Below are positions 27,191 through 35,673 of a stretch of 64,000 nt of DNA, one piece after another. The stretch is from Pseudomonadota bacterium (GTDB lineage Bacteria > Pseudomonadota > Alphaproteobacteria > Rhodospirillales > Magnetospirillaceae). Numbering within the stretch: the first letter of the stretch is position 1; the number at the start of each line of letters is the position of its first letter. A program made the translations under genes and the position numbers. Where the stretch lies: positions 124,001-188,000 of the forward strand of contig JAJYTF010000003.1 in assembly GCA_021793155.1 (NCBI GenBank). Direction: 5' to 3'. The notes under the pieces were generated by a model that ran no database searches, had not been told where the DNA came from, and saw only the letters and a list, made by a program, of their open reading frames with translations.

Positions 27191-29899
27191 CTATTCCGCC
27201 GCTTCGCCGAAGCTTTCGCCACACTCCAGCCATTTGACCATCTCGACGATGCCGCCCTCGGCATGCGTCACGGCGAAGCCGAAATCGGCCGCCAGCTCGA
27301 TCATCCGCGTGTTCTCGCGCAAGGCCTGGCCGACGATCTTGTGCACGCCACGCCGGCCGCAGTAGTCGACCACCTTGGCGAACAAGGCCCGCCCCAGGCC
27401 GAGGCCCTTGAGATCGGACCGAATGATGATGGCAAACTCCGCCCGCTCGGCATTCGGGTCGAGGACTACCCGGACGACGCCCAGCGTTTCCCCACCGTCC
27501 ACGGCGACAAACGCCATCTCGCGGTCGTAGTCGATCTGCGTCAGTCGGGCCATCTGGCCGTGTGGGATCTCCTTGACCAGGCCGAAATGGCGCATCCGGA
27601 TGTCGTCGGCGTCGAGACGGGCATGGAAAGCGTGGTGGGCCGGTTCGTCTTCGGGGCGGATCGGCCGCAGCAGCACCGCCCGTCCGTCCTTGAGCGTTGC
27701 CGTTTCCTCCAGTTCCTTCGGATAGGGGCGGATAGCCAGGCGGTTGCGCGCCTTGCCCACCACCGCCTTCACCCGGATGCGGCCGTCCAGGGCGACGACG
27801 CCGTGGGCATCGGCCAGCAGCGGATTGATGTCCAGTTCGCAGACCTCGGGAATGTCTGTGACCAGTTGCGAGACCCGGCACAGGGCGACGGCGATGGCGT
27901 CGCGGTCGGCCGCGGGCCGATCGCGGTAGCCGGCCAGCAGGCGATCGATCCGCGTGCGCCCGATCAGTTCCCTGGCCAGATGCATGTTCAGCGGCGGCAA
28001 GGCCACCGCCCGGTCCTTGATCACCTCGACTGCCGTGCCACCCTGGCCGAACAACATCACCGGCCCGAACACGCCGTCGGCCCCGACGCCGACGATCAAT
28101 TCGTGGGCGGCGCTCCGCTTGATCATCCGCTGCACGGTGAAACCGCGGATCCGCGCCTCCGGAAAGGCCAGGCCGATGCGGTGGAGCATGGTAGTCGCCG
28201 CCTCGCGCACCGCCCCGGGACTGTCCAGGTCGAGGACGACGCCGCCGGCATCCGACTTGTGGGTGATATCGTCGGACAGGATCTTGAGCACCACCGGGAA
28301 GCCGATTTCCGCCGCCAGCGCCGCGCAGTCTTCAGGCGTGGTGCCGATGCGTGTGGCGGCGACCTGAATGCCATATGCGGTGAACACCGCCTTGGCGTCG
28401 TGCTCGTCGAGCATTTCGACCCCGGCGGCCAGGGCGCGGGAGATGACGCCCCGCGCCGTTTCCACGTCGGGCCGAAAGGCGACGCCCAGCGAGGACGGGG
28501 TCTCCAGCAGCAGTTCCTGATTGCGGCGGAATTTGACCAGATGCATATAGCCGCGCACCGCCTGCTCCGGCGTGTCATAGGAAGGAATGCCGCTATCGGC
28601 GAGAATCCGCCTGGCCCCCAGTACAGCGTCGGCACCTACCCAGCATGCGGCCACGGGCTTGCCACCGCCCTTGGCCGCCACACCGGCCGAAACGGCCTTG
28701 GCCACCTCGTCGGCTGCCACCACCGCCACGGGGCAATGCATGACCAGAACCGCATCCACCTCCGGCGCATCGAGCAGCACGTCCAGGGCCTTGGTGTAGC
28801 GCTCGGCCGGTGCGTCGCCGATGATGTCGACCGGATTACCGTGCGACCAGGTGGCCGGCAGGAAGGCATCGAGGCGGGCCCGCGTCTCGGCCGACAATCC
28901 GGCCAGGTGGCCGCCCTCTTCCGACAGGGCATCCACCGCCAGGACGCCGATGCCGCCACCGTTGGTCAGGATCGCCAGGCGCTCGCCGCGCGCGTGGCGG
29001 AACCGATCGCCCGAGCGGGCCAGGGTGGCCACTGCCTCGAAAATCTCTTCGAAGCTGTGGACGCGCAGGATACCAGCCCGCGACAGGGCGGCATCGTAGA
29101 CATGGTCGGCGCCGGCCAGTGCGCCTGTGTGGGAAGCCGCGGCCTTTGCGCCGGTTTCGCTGCGGCCCGACTTGATCGCCAGGATCGGCTTGTTGCGCGA
29201 GGCGGCGCGCGACGCCGAAATGAACTTCCGGGCGTCGGCGATGCTCTCGACATAGAGCAGGATGGCGCGGGTGCCGGGATCGGTGCCCAGATAGTCGATG
29301 ACGTCGCCGAAATCGACTTCCGCCGCGTCACCCATGGAAATGAAATGGGAGAAGCCGATACCTTGCGATCCGGCCCAGTCGATCACCGCGGTGCACAGCG
29401 CCCCCGACTGCGACACGAAGGCGATATTGCCGGGCAAGGCCGACCGGGGGGCGAAGCTGGCGTTGAGGCCGATCGGCGGCACCAGCAGGCCGACGCAGTT
29501 GGGGCCAAGCAGACGGATCCGCCCCGACCGGGCAATATCCAGAACCTCGTCGTGCAGGGTTCGGCCGTCGGAGTTGTGCTGCAGGCCGAGCCCGGCGGTC
29601 AGCACCACCGCCGCCGGCACCTTGCGGGCGGCAAGCTCGCGCATGATACCGGGGACCGCCGGCGGCGGCACGCAGATCACCGCCAGGTCGGGAGTGGTCG
29701 GCAGGCTGGCGACGCCCGGATAGGCCAGCACGCCGCGCACCGCCGTCGCCTTGGGATTGACCGGCAGGATCGGGCCGGAGAATCCGCCGTCGATCAGGTT
29801 GCGCATCACCACCTGCCCAACCGAGCCGGGCCGATCCGATGCGCCGATCAGGGCCACCGAGCGCGGATGCAGTAGGAATTCGAGACCATGTGTGCTCAT
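27191..29899 (-). CDS. NDP-forming acyl-CoA synthetase fused to GNAT acetyltransferase (Pat-like)
   Basis: 902 residues. The N-terminal CoA-binding and succinyl-CoA-ligase-like domains (LHPRSVALIGASDRPGSVGQ, GPNCVGL and FVSQSGALCTAVIDWA) are followed by an ATP-grasp domain (DAKAVFTAYGIQ, FPVVLKILSDDITHKSDAGG). A C-terminal GNAT domain spans about 740-902 (AIIIRSDLKGLGLGRALFAK is the acetyl-CoA loop). This layout matches protein lysine acetyltransferase Pat/PatZ, in which the synthetase part is usually inactive; the His in the FVSQSGA-downstream segment was not resolved. It starts 5 bp after fabI ends, so it is co-transcribed with fabI. Confidence 0.93.
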   Translation of the reverse strand: MSTHGLEFLLHPRSVALIGASDRPGSVGQVVMRNLIDGGFSGPILPVNPKATAVRGVLAYPGVASLPTTPDLAVICVPPPAVPGIMRELAARKVPAAVVLTAGLGLQHNSDGRTLHDEVLDIARSGRIRLLGPNCVGLLVPPIGLNASFAPRSALPGNIAFVSQSGALCTAVIDWAGSQGIGFSHFISMGDAAEVDFGDVIDYLGTDPGTRAILLYVESIADARKFISASRAASRNKPILAIKSGRSETGAKAAASHTGALAGADHVYDAALSRAGILRVHSFEEIFEAVATLARSGDRFRHARGERLAILTNGGGIGVLAVDALSEEGGHLAGLSAETRARLDAFLPATWSHGNPVDIIGDAPAERYTKALDVLLDAPEVDAVLVMHCPVAVVAADEVAKAVSAGVAAKGGGKPVAACWVGADAVLGARRILADSGIPSYDTPEQAVRGYMHLVKFRRNQELLLETPSSLGVAFRPDVETARGVISRALAAGVEMLDEHDAKAVFTAYGIQVAATRIGTTPEDCAALAAEIGFPVVLKILSDDITHKSDAGGVVLDLDSPGAVREAATTMLHRIGLAFPEARIRGFTVQRMIKRSAAHELIVGVGADGVFGPVMLFGQGGTAVEVIKDRAVALPPLNMHLARELIGRTRIDRLLAGYRDRPAADRDAIAVALCRVSQLVTDIPEVCELDINPLLADAHGVVALDGRIRVKAVVGKARNRLAIRPYPKELEETATLKDGRAVLLRPIRPEDEPAHHAFHARLDADDIRMRHFGLVKEIPHGQMARLTQIDYDREMAFVAVDGGETLGVVRVVLDPNAERAEFAIIIRSDLKGLGLGRALFAKVVDYCGRRGVHKIVGQALRENTRMIELAADFGFAVTHAEGGIVEMVKWLECGESFGEAAE

Positions 29900-29904
29900 C
29901 GGCG

Positions 29905-30705
29905 TTACTCCGCTGCAGCAGCGACGAAGGTGGGGTGGGTCACCGCGGAGCCGACCACATGGAATCCCGCATCCACATGCAGGGTGGTCCCGGTGATCGA
30001 GCGGGCCGCAGGCGAGGCGAGGAACGCCGCCGCAGCGCCCACTTCGTCGATGGTCGCCAGGCGGTGTTCCGGAGCCCGGCCGGCTGCATCGGCAAGCAAG
30101 ACGTCGAAATGGTCGATTCCCGATGCGGCTCGCGTCGGAATGGGACCGGGAGAAATGGCGTTGACTGAAATGTTCTTCGGCCCCAGTTCCGCCGCCAGGT
30201 AACGCACCGTGGATTCGAGGGCCGCCTTGACCGGCCCCATGATCCCATAGCTGGCGATATACTTTTCCGCGCCGTAATAGCTGACCGTCAGCATGGCCCC
30301 GCCATTGCGCATCAGCTTGGCGCCATGATGGGCCATGCGGACGAATGAGTGGCACGAGACGTCCATGGCCAAGGCGAAGCCGGCGGCCGAGGAATTGAGC
30401 ACTTCGCCGTGCAGGTCGTCGCGCGGCGCGAAGGCGATCGAATGCATCAGGAAGTCAAGGCTGCCCCAATGGTCACCGAGCGAGTCGAAGACCCGCTCCA
30501 TCTCGCCTTCCTTGGTGACGTCAAGGGGCAGGACGAGCGATGAGCCCACTTTGTCGGCAAGCGGCCGCACATGGCGGTCGGCTTTTTCATTGAGGTATGT
30601 GACGGCCAACTCGGCGCCGGCGGCGGCAAACGCCATGGCGCAGCCGAAAGCGATGCTTTTGTCGTTGGCAATGCCGACGACCAAACCCTTCTTCCCAGCA
30701 AGCAT
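29905..30705 (-). CDS. fabI: Enoyl-[acyl-carrier-protein] reductase (NADH), FabI type
   Basis: A 266-residue short-chain dehydrogenase of the FabI class. The nucleotide loop is VVGIANDKSIAFGCA, the substrate-loop motif is HSIAFAPRDDL, and the catalytic Tyr/Lys pair lies in YYGAEKYIASYGIMGPVKAA. SPGPIPTRAASGI is the flexible active-site loop. It reduces enoyl-ACP in fatty-acid elongation. Genomes of this group often carry two FabI copies, so this may be a second one. The acetyltransferase gene follows after 5 bp. Confidence 0.93.
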   Translation of the reverse strand: MLAGKKGLVVGIANDKSIAFGCAMAFAAAGAELAVTYLNEKADRHVRPLADKVGSSLVLPLDVTKEGEMERVFDSLGDHWGSLDFLMHSIAFAPRDDLHGEVLNSSAAGFALAMDVSCHSFVRMAHHGAKLMRNGGAMLTVSYYGAEKYIASYGIMGPVKAALESTVRYLAAELGPKNISVNAISPGPIPTRAASGIDHFDVLLADAAGRAPEHRLATIDEVGAAAAFLASPAARSITGTTLHVDAGFHVVGSAVTHPTFVAAAAE

Positions 30706-31130
30706 GGATATGCGAACCTCTTCGGTTGTCGTTGGTGCGCCTCTTCGGCCCCATGCGGAATCGACAGGTCATGTCCGCATGACCGCTTCGGCCGAGGCAC
30801 GAGGATCCCCGTACCGCCCGGATTGGCCCGGCGGCATGGCGTGATGTGTCTTCGGTCGTATTGGTCAGGCTGCCCGGCGGGCAGCGCCTTGATTGCTGCG
30901 GCGCAACTTACACCGAGGGACTCGGCCTGAGTAAGAAGAGAGAGGCGCCCCTATCCATTAATGAGGATGGCTACCTCTTTGGGGGTCGGTTATTCCTTTG
31001 TCTTCTCCCCTGCGGTTTCCGCACCATCTTCCACAACATCGCCACAGGCTCCGCTCTTGAGCGGCTTCCGGGTCTTGGAGACCAGCTGGGGATTGAACCC
31101 CTTTCCGACACCCCTGCTGGCGGGCAAGCG
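30706..31130. other. Intergenic region upstream of fabI
   Basis: 425 bp between the end of the histidine kinase gene and fabI. It should hold the fabI promoter. A 45-codon TTG-initiated frame (30990-31127, minus) and a tRNA-like T-arm are present, but neither is convincing. Otherwise nothing was seen. Confidence 0.3.
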
Positions 31131-32867
31131 TCAGGTCGGCATGCCTTCGGGTTCTTGCCGTTGTTGGGCCGGGCCCTCGAGGCGCTCCGGAAATTGGATG
31201 GTGAAGCTGCAGCCCTGGCCGGCAGCGCTGCGGCAGGTGATCGATCCCCCCAGGCTGGCGGTCACCAGGTAGTAGACGATGTAAAGGCCGAGTCCGCTGC
31301 CGCCCTGCGGCCGGCGCGTGGTGAAAAACGGCTCAAAAATCCGCTCGGCCACCTCGGCCGACATGCCCCGGCCATTATCGGAATATTCCAGATGCAATTG
31401 CCCGGGCGGCTCGGCGCGGGCGACGATTTGGATGCTGCCGGCGCTGCGCCCTTCATCAAAGCCGTGCAGATAGGAATTCATCAGCAGATTGGCCAGAACC
31501 TGGCCCAGGGCGCCGGCCGAACCATAGGCGGCAAGGTCGCGCGGGCAATCGACGGCGATGTCGATCAGGGTCCGCTTGAACAGATGGTCCAGGCTCTGCA
31601 GAACGTCGTTCACCGTCTCGGCGACCGGGTAGCGGCGACGGCAATCGGAACTTTGGTCCGCCGAAGTACGCGTGAACGACCGCATCAGCTGCGCCGCTCG
31701 CCGCAGGTTGGTCAGCATCAGCCCGACAGCTTCGTCAATGGTCCGCAGCCGGCTGTTCAGCGCTTCTTCGTCGACCGCTTCGCCCCTCACCATGTCGTGG
31801 ATGTGGGCCAGCGCTTCGGGGATCGGGGAAGCCGCCGCCACCGCCAGGCCGATCGGCATGTTCACTTCATGGGCGAAGCCGGCAACCATCCGTCCCAGTG
31901 ACGCCATCTTCTCGCTGTGCACCAGTTGCCCGCGGGTCCGCTCCAATTGCCCGACCTTTTCGGCCAATGCTTCGGCCATGCGGCGCCGCTGGTCGCGTTC
32001 GGCTTTCAGCCGCTCGATGCGGCGACGCTCGACCGCAGCGCCCGCCCGGGTGCGGACCAGCAGCACAGCGCCGGCGCCCAGGCCGCCGACCAGCAGGGCC
32101 GAGAACACCCCCAGCATCCGGGTGATCAGCGTGGTGCTGCGTTCGTCGGCCGCCTGTTGTTCGAGCAGACGGGCGCGCAGCTCGGCCAGCATGCCCTGGG
32201 TGTCGATGGCCAGATATCGCCCCAGCACCAGGTCCAGATGGTCCATCTCACCGAGATAGGCCCTGAAATGGGGCAGCAGCGACACGGCCTCGGGGATGGC
32301 GGTCAGCGACGAGACCCGCGCAATGGCAGCTTCGATCTGGCTCCGGCGTTCGGCCGAGAGCCGGGACCTCAGCGCCATCAGCGCTTGCGACAGGTCGAGC
32401 AGGCGGACCGCCGCGGCCGGATCGCCATATAGGGCGAATTCCGATACGGCAAAGGGAATATAAGCGACCTCATTGCGCAGAAAGGCCGCTCCGCCTTTCA
32501 CCTGCTCAACGATGTCGATCTTCTCGGCCAATTCTTCGGAATAGCGGGTCGCAGCGCGCGCGATGGCCGGCTTGTCACCATAGGCTGGTGCATCCAGCAG
32601 CGCCAGCAGGTGCTGACGGTGCGCCTCGACCTCCCGCACCGTCTCGACGATCGAATCGTAATGTTGCCGGCGCAGCGAGACCACCCGCAGCACCTCGTCG
32701 TTCAGCCGCGCTTCGGCCGCGCTCAATTCGGCCAGTGCCTCGACCGCCTCGCCATGGGCGCCGGCGATGTCCATGCTCATGGCACCCAGCGCCGCCACCA
32801 CCAACAGCAGGATGCCGATCGTTGCGGCCAGGATCCGGCCCAGGCTGCGGGCGCGGCGAGGAGTCAC
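31131..32867 (-). CDS. Membrane sensor histidine kinase coupled to a cytochrome c peroxidase
   Basis: 578 residues. A first membrane helix (about 10-30) and a second (about 255-275, FSALLVGGLGAGAVLLV) flank a helical periplasmic sensor region. A coiled coil then leads to the phospho-acceptor His333 in MVAGFAHEVNMPIG and the ATPase domain (NLLMNSYLHG, DNGRGM and GGSGLGLYIVYYL). It starts at a GTG overlapping the peroxidase stop (GTGA) with GGAGG upstream, so the two are translationally coupled. No response regulator adjoins it. HEVNMPIG kinases usually act through separate regulators; the signal is unknown. Confidence 0.92.
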   Translation of the reverse strand: MTPRRARSLGRILAATIGILLLVVAALGAMSMDIAGAHGEAVEALAELSAAEARLNDEVLRVVSLRRQHYDSIVETVREVEAHRQHLLALLDAPAYGDKPAIARAATRYSEELAEKIDIVEQVKGGAAFLRNEVAYIPFAVSEFALYGDPAAAVRLLDLSQALMALRSRLSAERRSQIEAAIARVSSLTAIPEAVSLLPHFRAYLGEMDHLDLVLGRYLAIDTQGMLAELRARLLEQQAADERSTTLITRMLGVFSALLVGGLGAGAVLLVRTRAGAAVERRRIERLKAERDQRRRMAEALAEKVGQLERTRGQLVHSEKMASLGRMVAGFAHEVNMPIGLAVAAASPIPEALAHIHDMVRGEAVDEEALNSRLRTIDEAVGLMLTNLRRAAQLMRSFTRTSADQSSDCRRRYPVAETVNDVLQSLDHLFKRTLIDIAVDCPRDLAAYGSAGALGQVLANLLMNSYLHGFDEGRSAGSIQIVARAEPPGQLHLEYSDNGRGMSAEVAERIFEPFFTTRRPQGGSGLGLYIVYYLVTASLGGSITCRSAAGQGCSFTIQFPERLEGPAQQRQEPEGMPT

Positions 32868-33877
32868 GGCCCCTCCATGACGCCGACCAGGCTGCCGAGA
32901 AAAGCGGCGATGGCATTTACGTCCCGCTCGGGAATTTCGCGCCCGAGCTGATAATGGCCCATGACCCGTATGGCCTCGGGAAGGTCGGCCGCGCTGCCGT
33001 TGTGGAAATAGGGAGGATTCACCGCGGCCAGACGCAAACTCGGCACCTTGAAGACGAAGCGGTCGGAGTCGCGCTGGGTCAAGTTGTAACGGCCGAGGTC
33101 GACGGCTTCCGGATGGCCGTGGTCGGTGAACGGGTTGCCCATGAACCCGAATTTCTCGAACATGTTGCCGCCCACATTGGCCCCCTGATGGCACGAGGCG
33201 CAGCCATAGGCTTTGAACAGGCGGTAACCCTCGCGCTCGCACTCGGTCAATGCGGTGGCCTCGCCGCCGAGATAGCGGTCGAACCGTGAGCCGACGGTGA
33301 CCAGCGACCGCTCGAAGGTGGCGATGGCCTCGCGGACCGCTTCCTCGGTGGGACCGGTGCCGAACGCCGCCTGGAAGGCCCGGACGTAGCTCGGATCCGC
33401 TCCCAGCTTGCCCAACACCTCTGGCCAGTTGGCACCCATCTCGGTGGCGTTGGTCAGCGGGCCGCCGACCTGCGCCTCCAGCGACGAGGCCCGGCCGTCC
33501 CAGAATTGGGCGAAATTGAACCCGCTGTTGTAGACTGTCGGCGCCTTGACCGGGCCGACGGCGCCGTTGATTCCGGTCGCATGGGCTCGACGGCCAGCAC
33601 CGCCGGTGGACAGATTGTGGCAGGTGGCGCAGCTGATGGAATCGTCGGCCGACAGGATCGGATCATGGAACAGGCGCCGGCCGAGCGCCACGATGCCCGG
33701 ATTCAGTGCAGCCGGCCGGGCCAGGGGCTGCAGTGGCTCATCGGCCAGCGGCGACGCAGGTTCCCCGGCCTCGCCGGCCATCGGCAATAGAACCGCCAGA
33801 ATCAGGAAAACGGCGGAAAGCAGGGTCCGCCTACGGGCTTTAAGGAGCCACGGGAACGCAAGACCGATTCCCTTCAT
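32864..33877 (-). CDS. Di-heme cytochrome c peroxidase / MauG-family protein
   Basis: 337 residues with an N-terminal signal anchor (RRTLLSAVFLILAVLLPMAG) and two CXXCH heme sites: ISCATCHNLS and YGCASCHQGAN. The CCP-like motifs LFHDPILSADDSISC and PPYFHNGSAADLPEAIRVMG are present. It acts in the periplasm, reducing H2O2 or oxidising a partner. The ATG at 33877 follows GAGGA; an ATG at 33898 would add seven residues. Its stop overlaps the kinase start, suggesting that kinase senses peroxidase-linked redox state. Confidence 0.93.
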   Translation of the reverse strand: MKGIGLAFPWLLKARRRTLLSAVFLILAVLLPMAGEAGEPASPLADEPLQPLARPAALNPGIVALGRRLFHDPILSADDSISCATCHNLSTGGAGRRAHATGINGAVGPVKAPTVYNSGFNFAQFWDGRASSLEAQVGGPLTNATEMGANWPEVLGKLGADPSYVRAFQAAFGTGPTEEAVREAIATFERSLVTVGSRFDRYLGGEATALTECEREGYRLFKAYGCASCHQGANVGGNMFEKFGFMGNPFTDHGHPEAVDLGRYNLTQRDSDRFVFKVPSLRLAAVNPPYFHNGSAADLPEAIRVMGHYQLGREIPERDVNAIAAFLGSLVGVMEGP

Positions 33878-34064
33878 GCCGCAGTCCTCGGTTGACACAT
33901 CCCATCAGGCTTGCCGCTAAAACACCCCATTTGAGGTAGAGCATATCAATGTCATATACAATTTCGGGATTATTTTTATCTCGCCTGCCCGGCGCCGCGG
34001 AGATCGAGGGCTGGTGGAACGGTGGTGGCAATGCTGGACGACGGACGGCAGGAGGCCGCGTGAA

Positions 34065-35582
34065 ATGACTCTATTCCTTGATATCGCCGGTCTGGCGGCG
34101 GCCTACGCGTCGGGTAAGGCGAGCCCGGACGCCGTGCTCGATCAAGTTTTCGCGCGCATCGCCAAGACCGGGGTGGCGCCAGTCTGGATCACCCTGGTGC
34201 CGCCCGAACGGGCCCACGCCAAGATGGCCGAGCAGAGACGGCGCCGCGCGGCGGGCGAAAACCTTCCATTGTTCGGCATCCCTTTCGCCGTCAAGGACAA
34301 CATGGACGTGGCCGGCCTGCCCACCACCGCCGCCTGCCCGGATTTCGCCTACACCCCTACCCGCTCGGCAACCGTTGTCGAACGTCTGGAAGCGGCCGGT
34401 GCCATCCTGGTCGGCAAGACCAACATGGACCAGTTCGCCACCGGCCTGGTAGGAACTCGCTCGCCTTACGGCATCGTATCCTCGGCCTTGAGCGCCGAGC
34501 ACATCTCCGGCGGCTCCAGTTCGGGCTCGGCCGTGGCCGTGGCGTCCGGACTGGTCAGCTTCGCGCTGGGCACCGACACCGCCGGCTCGGGGCGTGTGCC
34601 GGCGGCATTCAACAACATCGTTGGGCTGAAGCCGAGCAAGGGGGTGATCAGTGCCCGCGGTGTGCTGCCGGCCTGCCGTAGCCAGGACTGTGTATCGATT
34701 CTCGCCGGCAGCTGTGGCGACGCCCTGGCGGTACTGCAAGCGGCAGCGGCCTATGACCCCGAGGATCCGTTTTCCCGTCCTGCACCGGCCGCCGCCTTCC
34801 TGCCTCGCGCGCTTCCCGCCGGCTTCCGCTTCGGCGTGCCCGACCAGCCCCTCGATTTCTTCGGCGACGACGAGACGGCCCGGCTATACGCCGAGGCAAT
34901 CGCCCGGCTGGAAGAGCTGGGCGGCGTGGCGACGGCCTTCAACTTCACGCCGTTCACCGAGGCCGCGCGCCTGCTTTACGCCGGCCCCTGGGTGGCCGAG
35001 CGCTTGGCCGCCATCGAGGCCTTCGCCGCCGCCAAGCCCGATGCCATCCATCCGGTGGTGCGCGGCATCATTCTGGGCGCCGCCGAGCTGTCGGCCGTCG
35101 AGGCCTTCAAGGGCGGCTATCGGCTGGCGGAACTGACCCGCGCCGCGCTGGCCGAATGGGCAAAGATGGAGCTGATGATGCTGCCCACGGCCGGCACCAT
35201 CTACACGATCGCGCAGGTGCTCGAGGATCCGGTGGGGCTCAACACCAATCTCGGCGCCTATACCAACTTCACCAACCTGATGGACCTGTCAGCCGTCGCC
35301 CTGCCGGCCGGCTTCCGCTCCGACGGCCTGCCCTTCGGCATCACCCTGCTGGGCCGCTGCTTCGAGGAAGGCCGGCTGGCCGGCCTTGCCGACCGCCTGC
35401 ACCGGGCTTGGCCGCAAGCCACCATCGGCGCCACCGGCCGGCCTTTGCCGCCGGAAGGCCGCATCGAACCCGCACCGGCGCCGGAAAAGGGTGCTGTGGG
35501 TCGCCAACATCAGGCCCTGCGCCAAAGCACAATCCGCAGCAAACGTCGAACTGGGAATTTTTACTGGACAAGGGGAAACTAA
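34065..35582 (+). CDS. Allophanate-hydrolase-like amidase lacking the C-terminal domain
   Basis: 505 residues. The amidase-signature triad region is intact: Lys in IPFAVKDNMDVAGLP, Ser in HISGGSSSGSAVAVASG and Ser in LGTDTAGSGRVPAAFNN. The sequence FATGLVGTRSPYG and VLPACRSQDCVSI is characteristic of allophanate hydrolase (AtzF / DUR1,2), which splits allophanate to CO2 and ammonia. Known enzymes continue about 130 residues further into a second domain; here the similarity stops near GRIEPAPAPEKG and a short unrelated basic tail follows. No urea carboxylase gene is nearby. AGGAGG lies nine bases before the ATG. It could be an active stand-alone amidase or a decayed gene. Confidence 0.85.
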   Translation: MTLFLDIAGLAAAYASGKASPDAVLDQVFARIAKTGVAPVWITLVPPERAHAKMAEQRRRRAAGENLPLFGIPFAVKDNMDVAGLPTTAACPDFAYTPTRSATVVERLEAAGAILVGKTNMDQFATGLVGTRSPYGIVSSALSAEHISGGSSSGSAVAVASGLVSFALGTDTAGSGRVPAAFNNIVGLKPSKGVISARGVLPACRSQDCVSILAGSCGDALAVLQAAAAYDPEDPFSRPAPAAAFLPRALPAGFRFGVPDQPLDFFGDDETARLYAEAIARLEELGGVATAFNFTPFTEAARLLYAGPWVAERLAAIEAFAAAKPDAIHPVVRGIILGAAELSAVEAFKGGYRLAELTRAALAEWAKMELMMLPTAGTIYTIAQVLEDPVGLNTNLGAYTNFTNLMDLSAVALPAGFRSDGLPFGITLLGRCFEEGRLAGLADRLHRAWPQATIGATGRPLPPEGRIEPAPAPEKGAVGRQHQALRQSTIRSKRRTGNFYWTRGN

Positions 35583-35673
35583 CAACGGCAGCTTGCCTAG
35601 TAAGTAGGCGATCGATGGCAAAAATACCCGTTCAGGCTATATTTTTCGTCCATCACTCAACGAAGGAGATCGA

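Noticed and set aside
26705-29875. A 1056-codon plus-strand frame opposite the acyl-CoA synthetase gene
   Set aside because: Antisense of a well-conserved gene with low-complexity His/Gln/Arg-rich translation.
31060-31110. A tRNA-like T-arm (GGGGTTCAATCCCC) on the minus strand
   Set aside because: No matching acceptor, D-arm or anticodon arm could be built around it.
30990-31127. A 45-residue TTG-initiated frame downstream of the histidine kinase
   Set aside because: No ribosome site, a rare start codon and no recognised motif.
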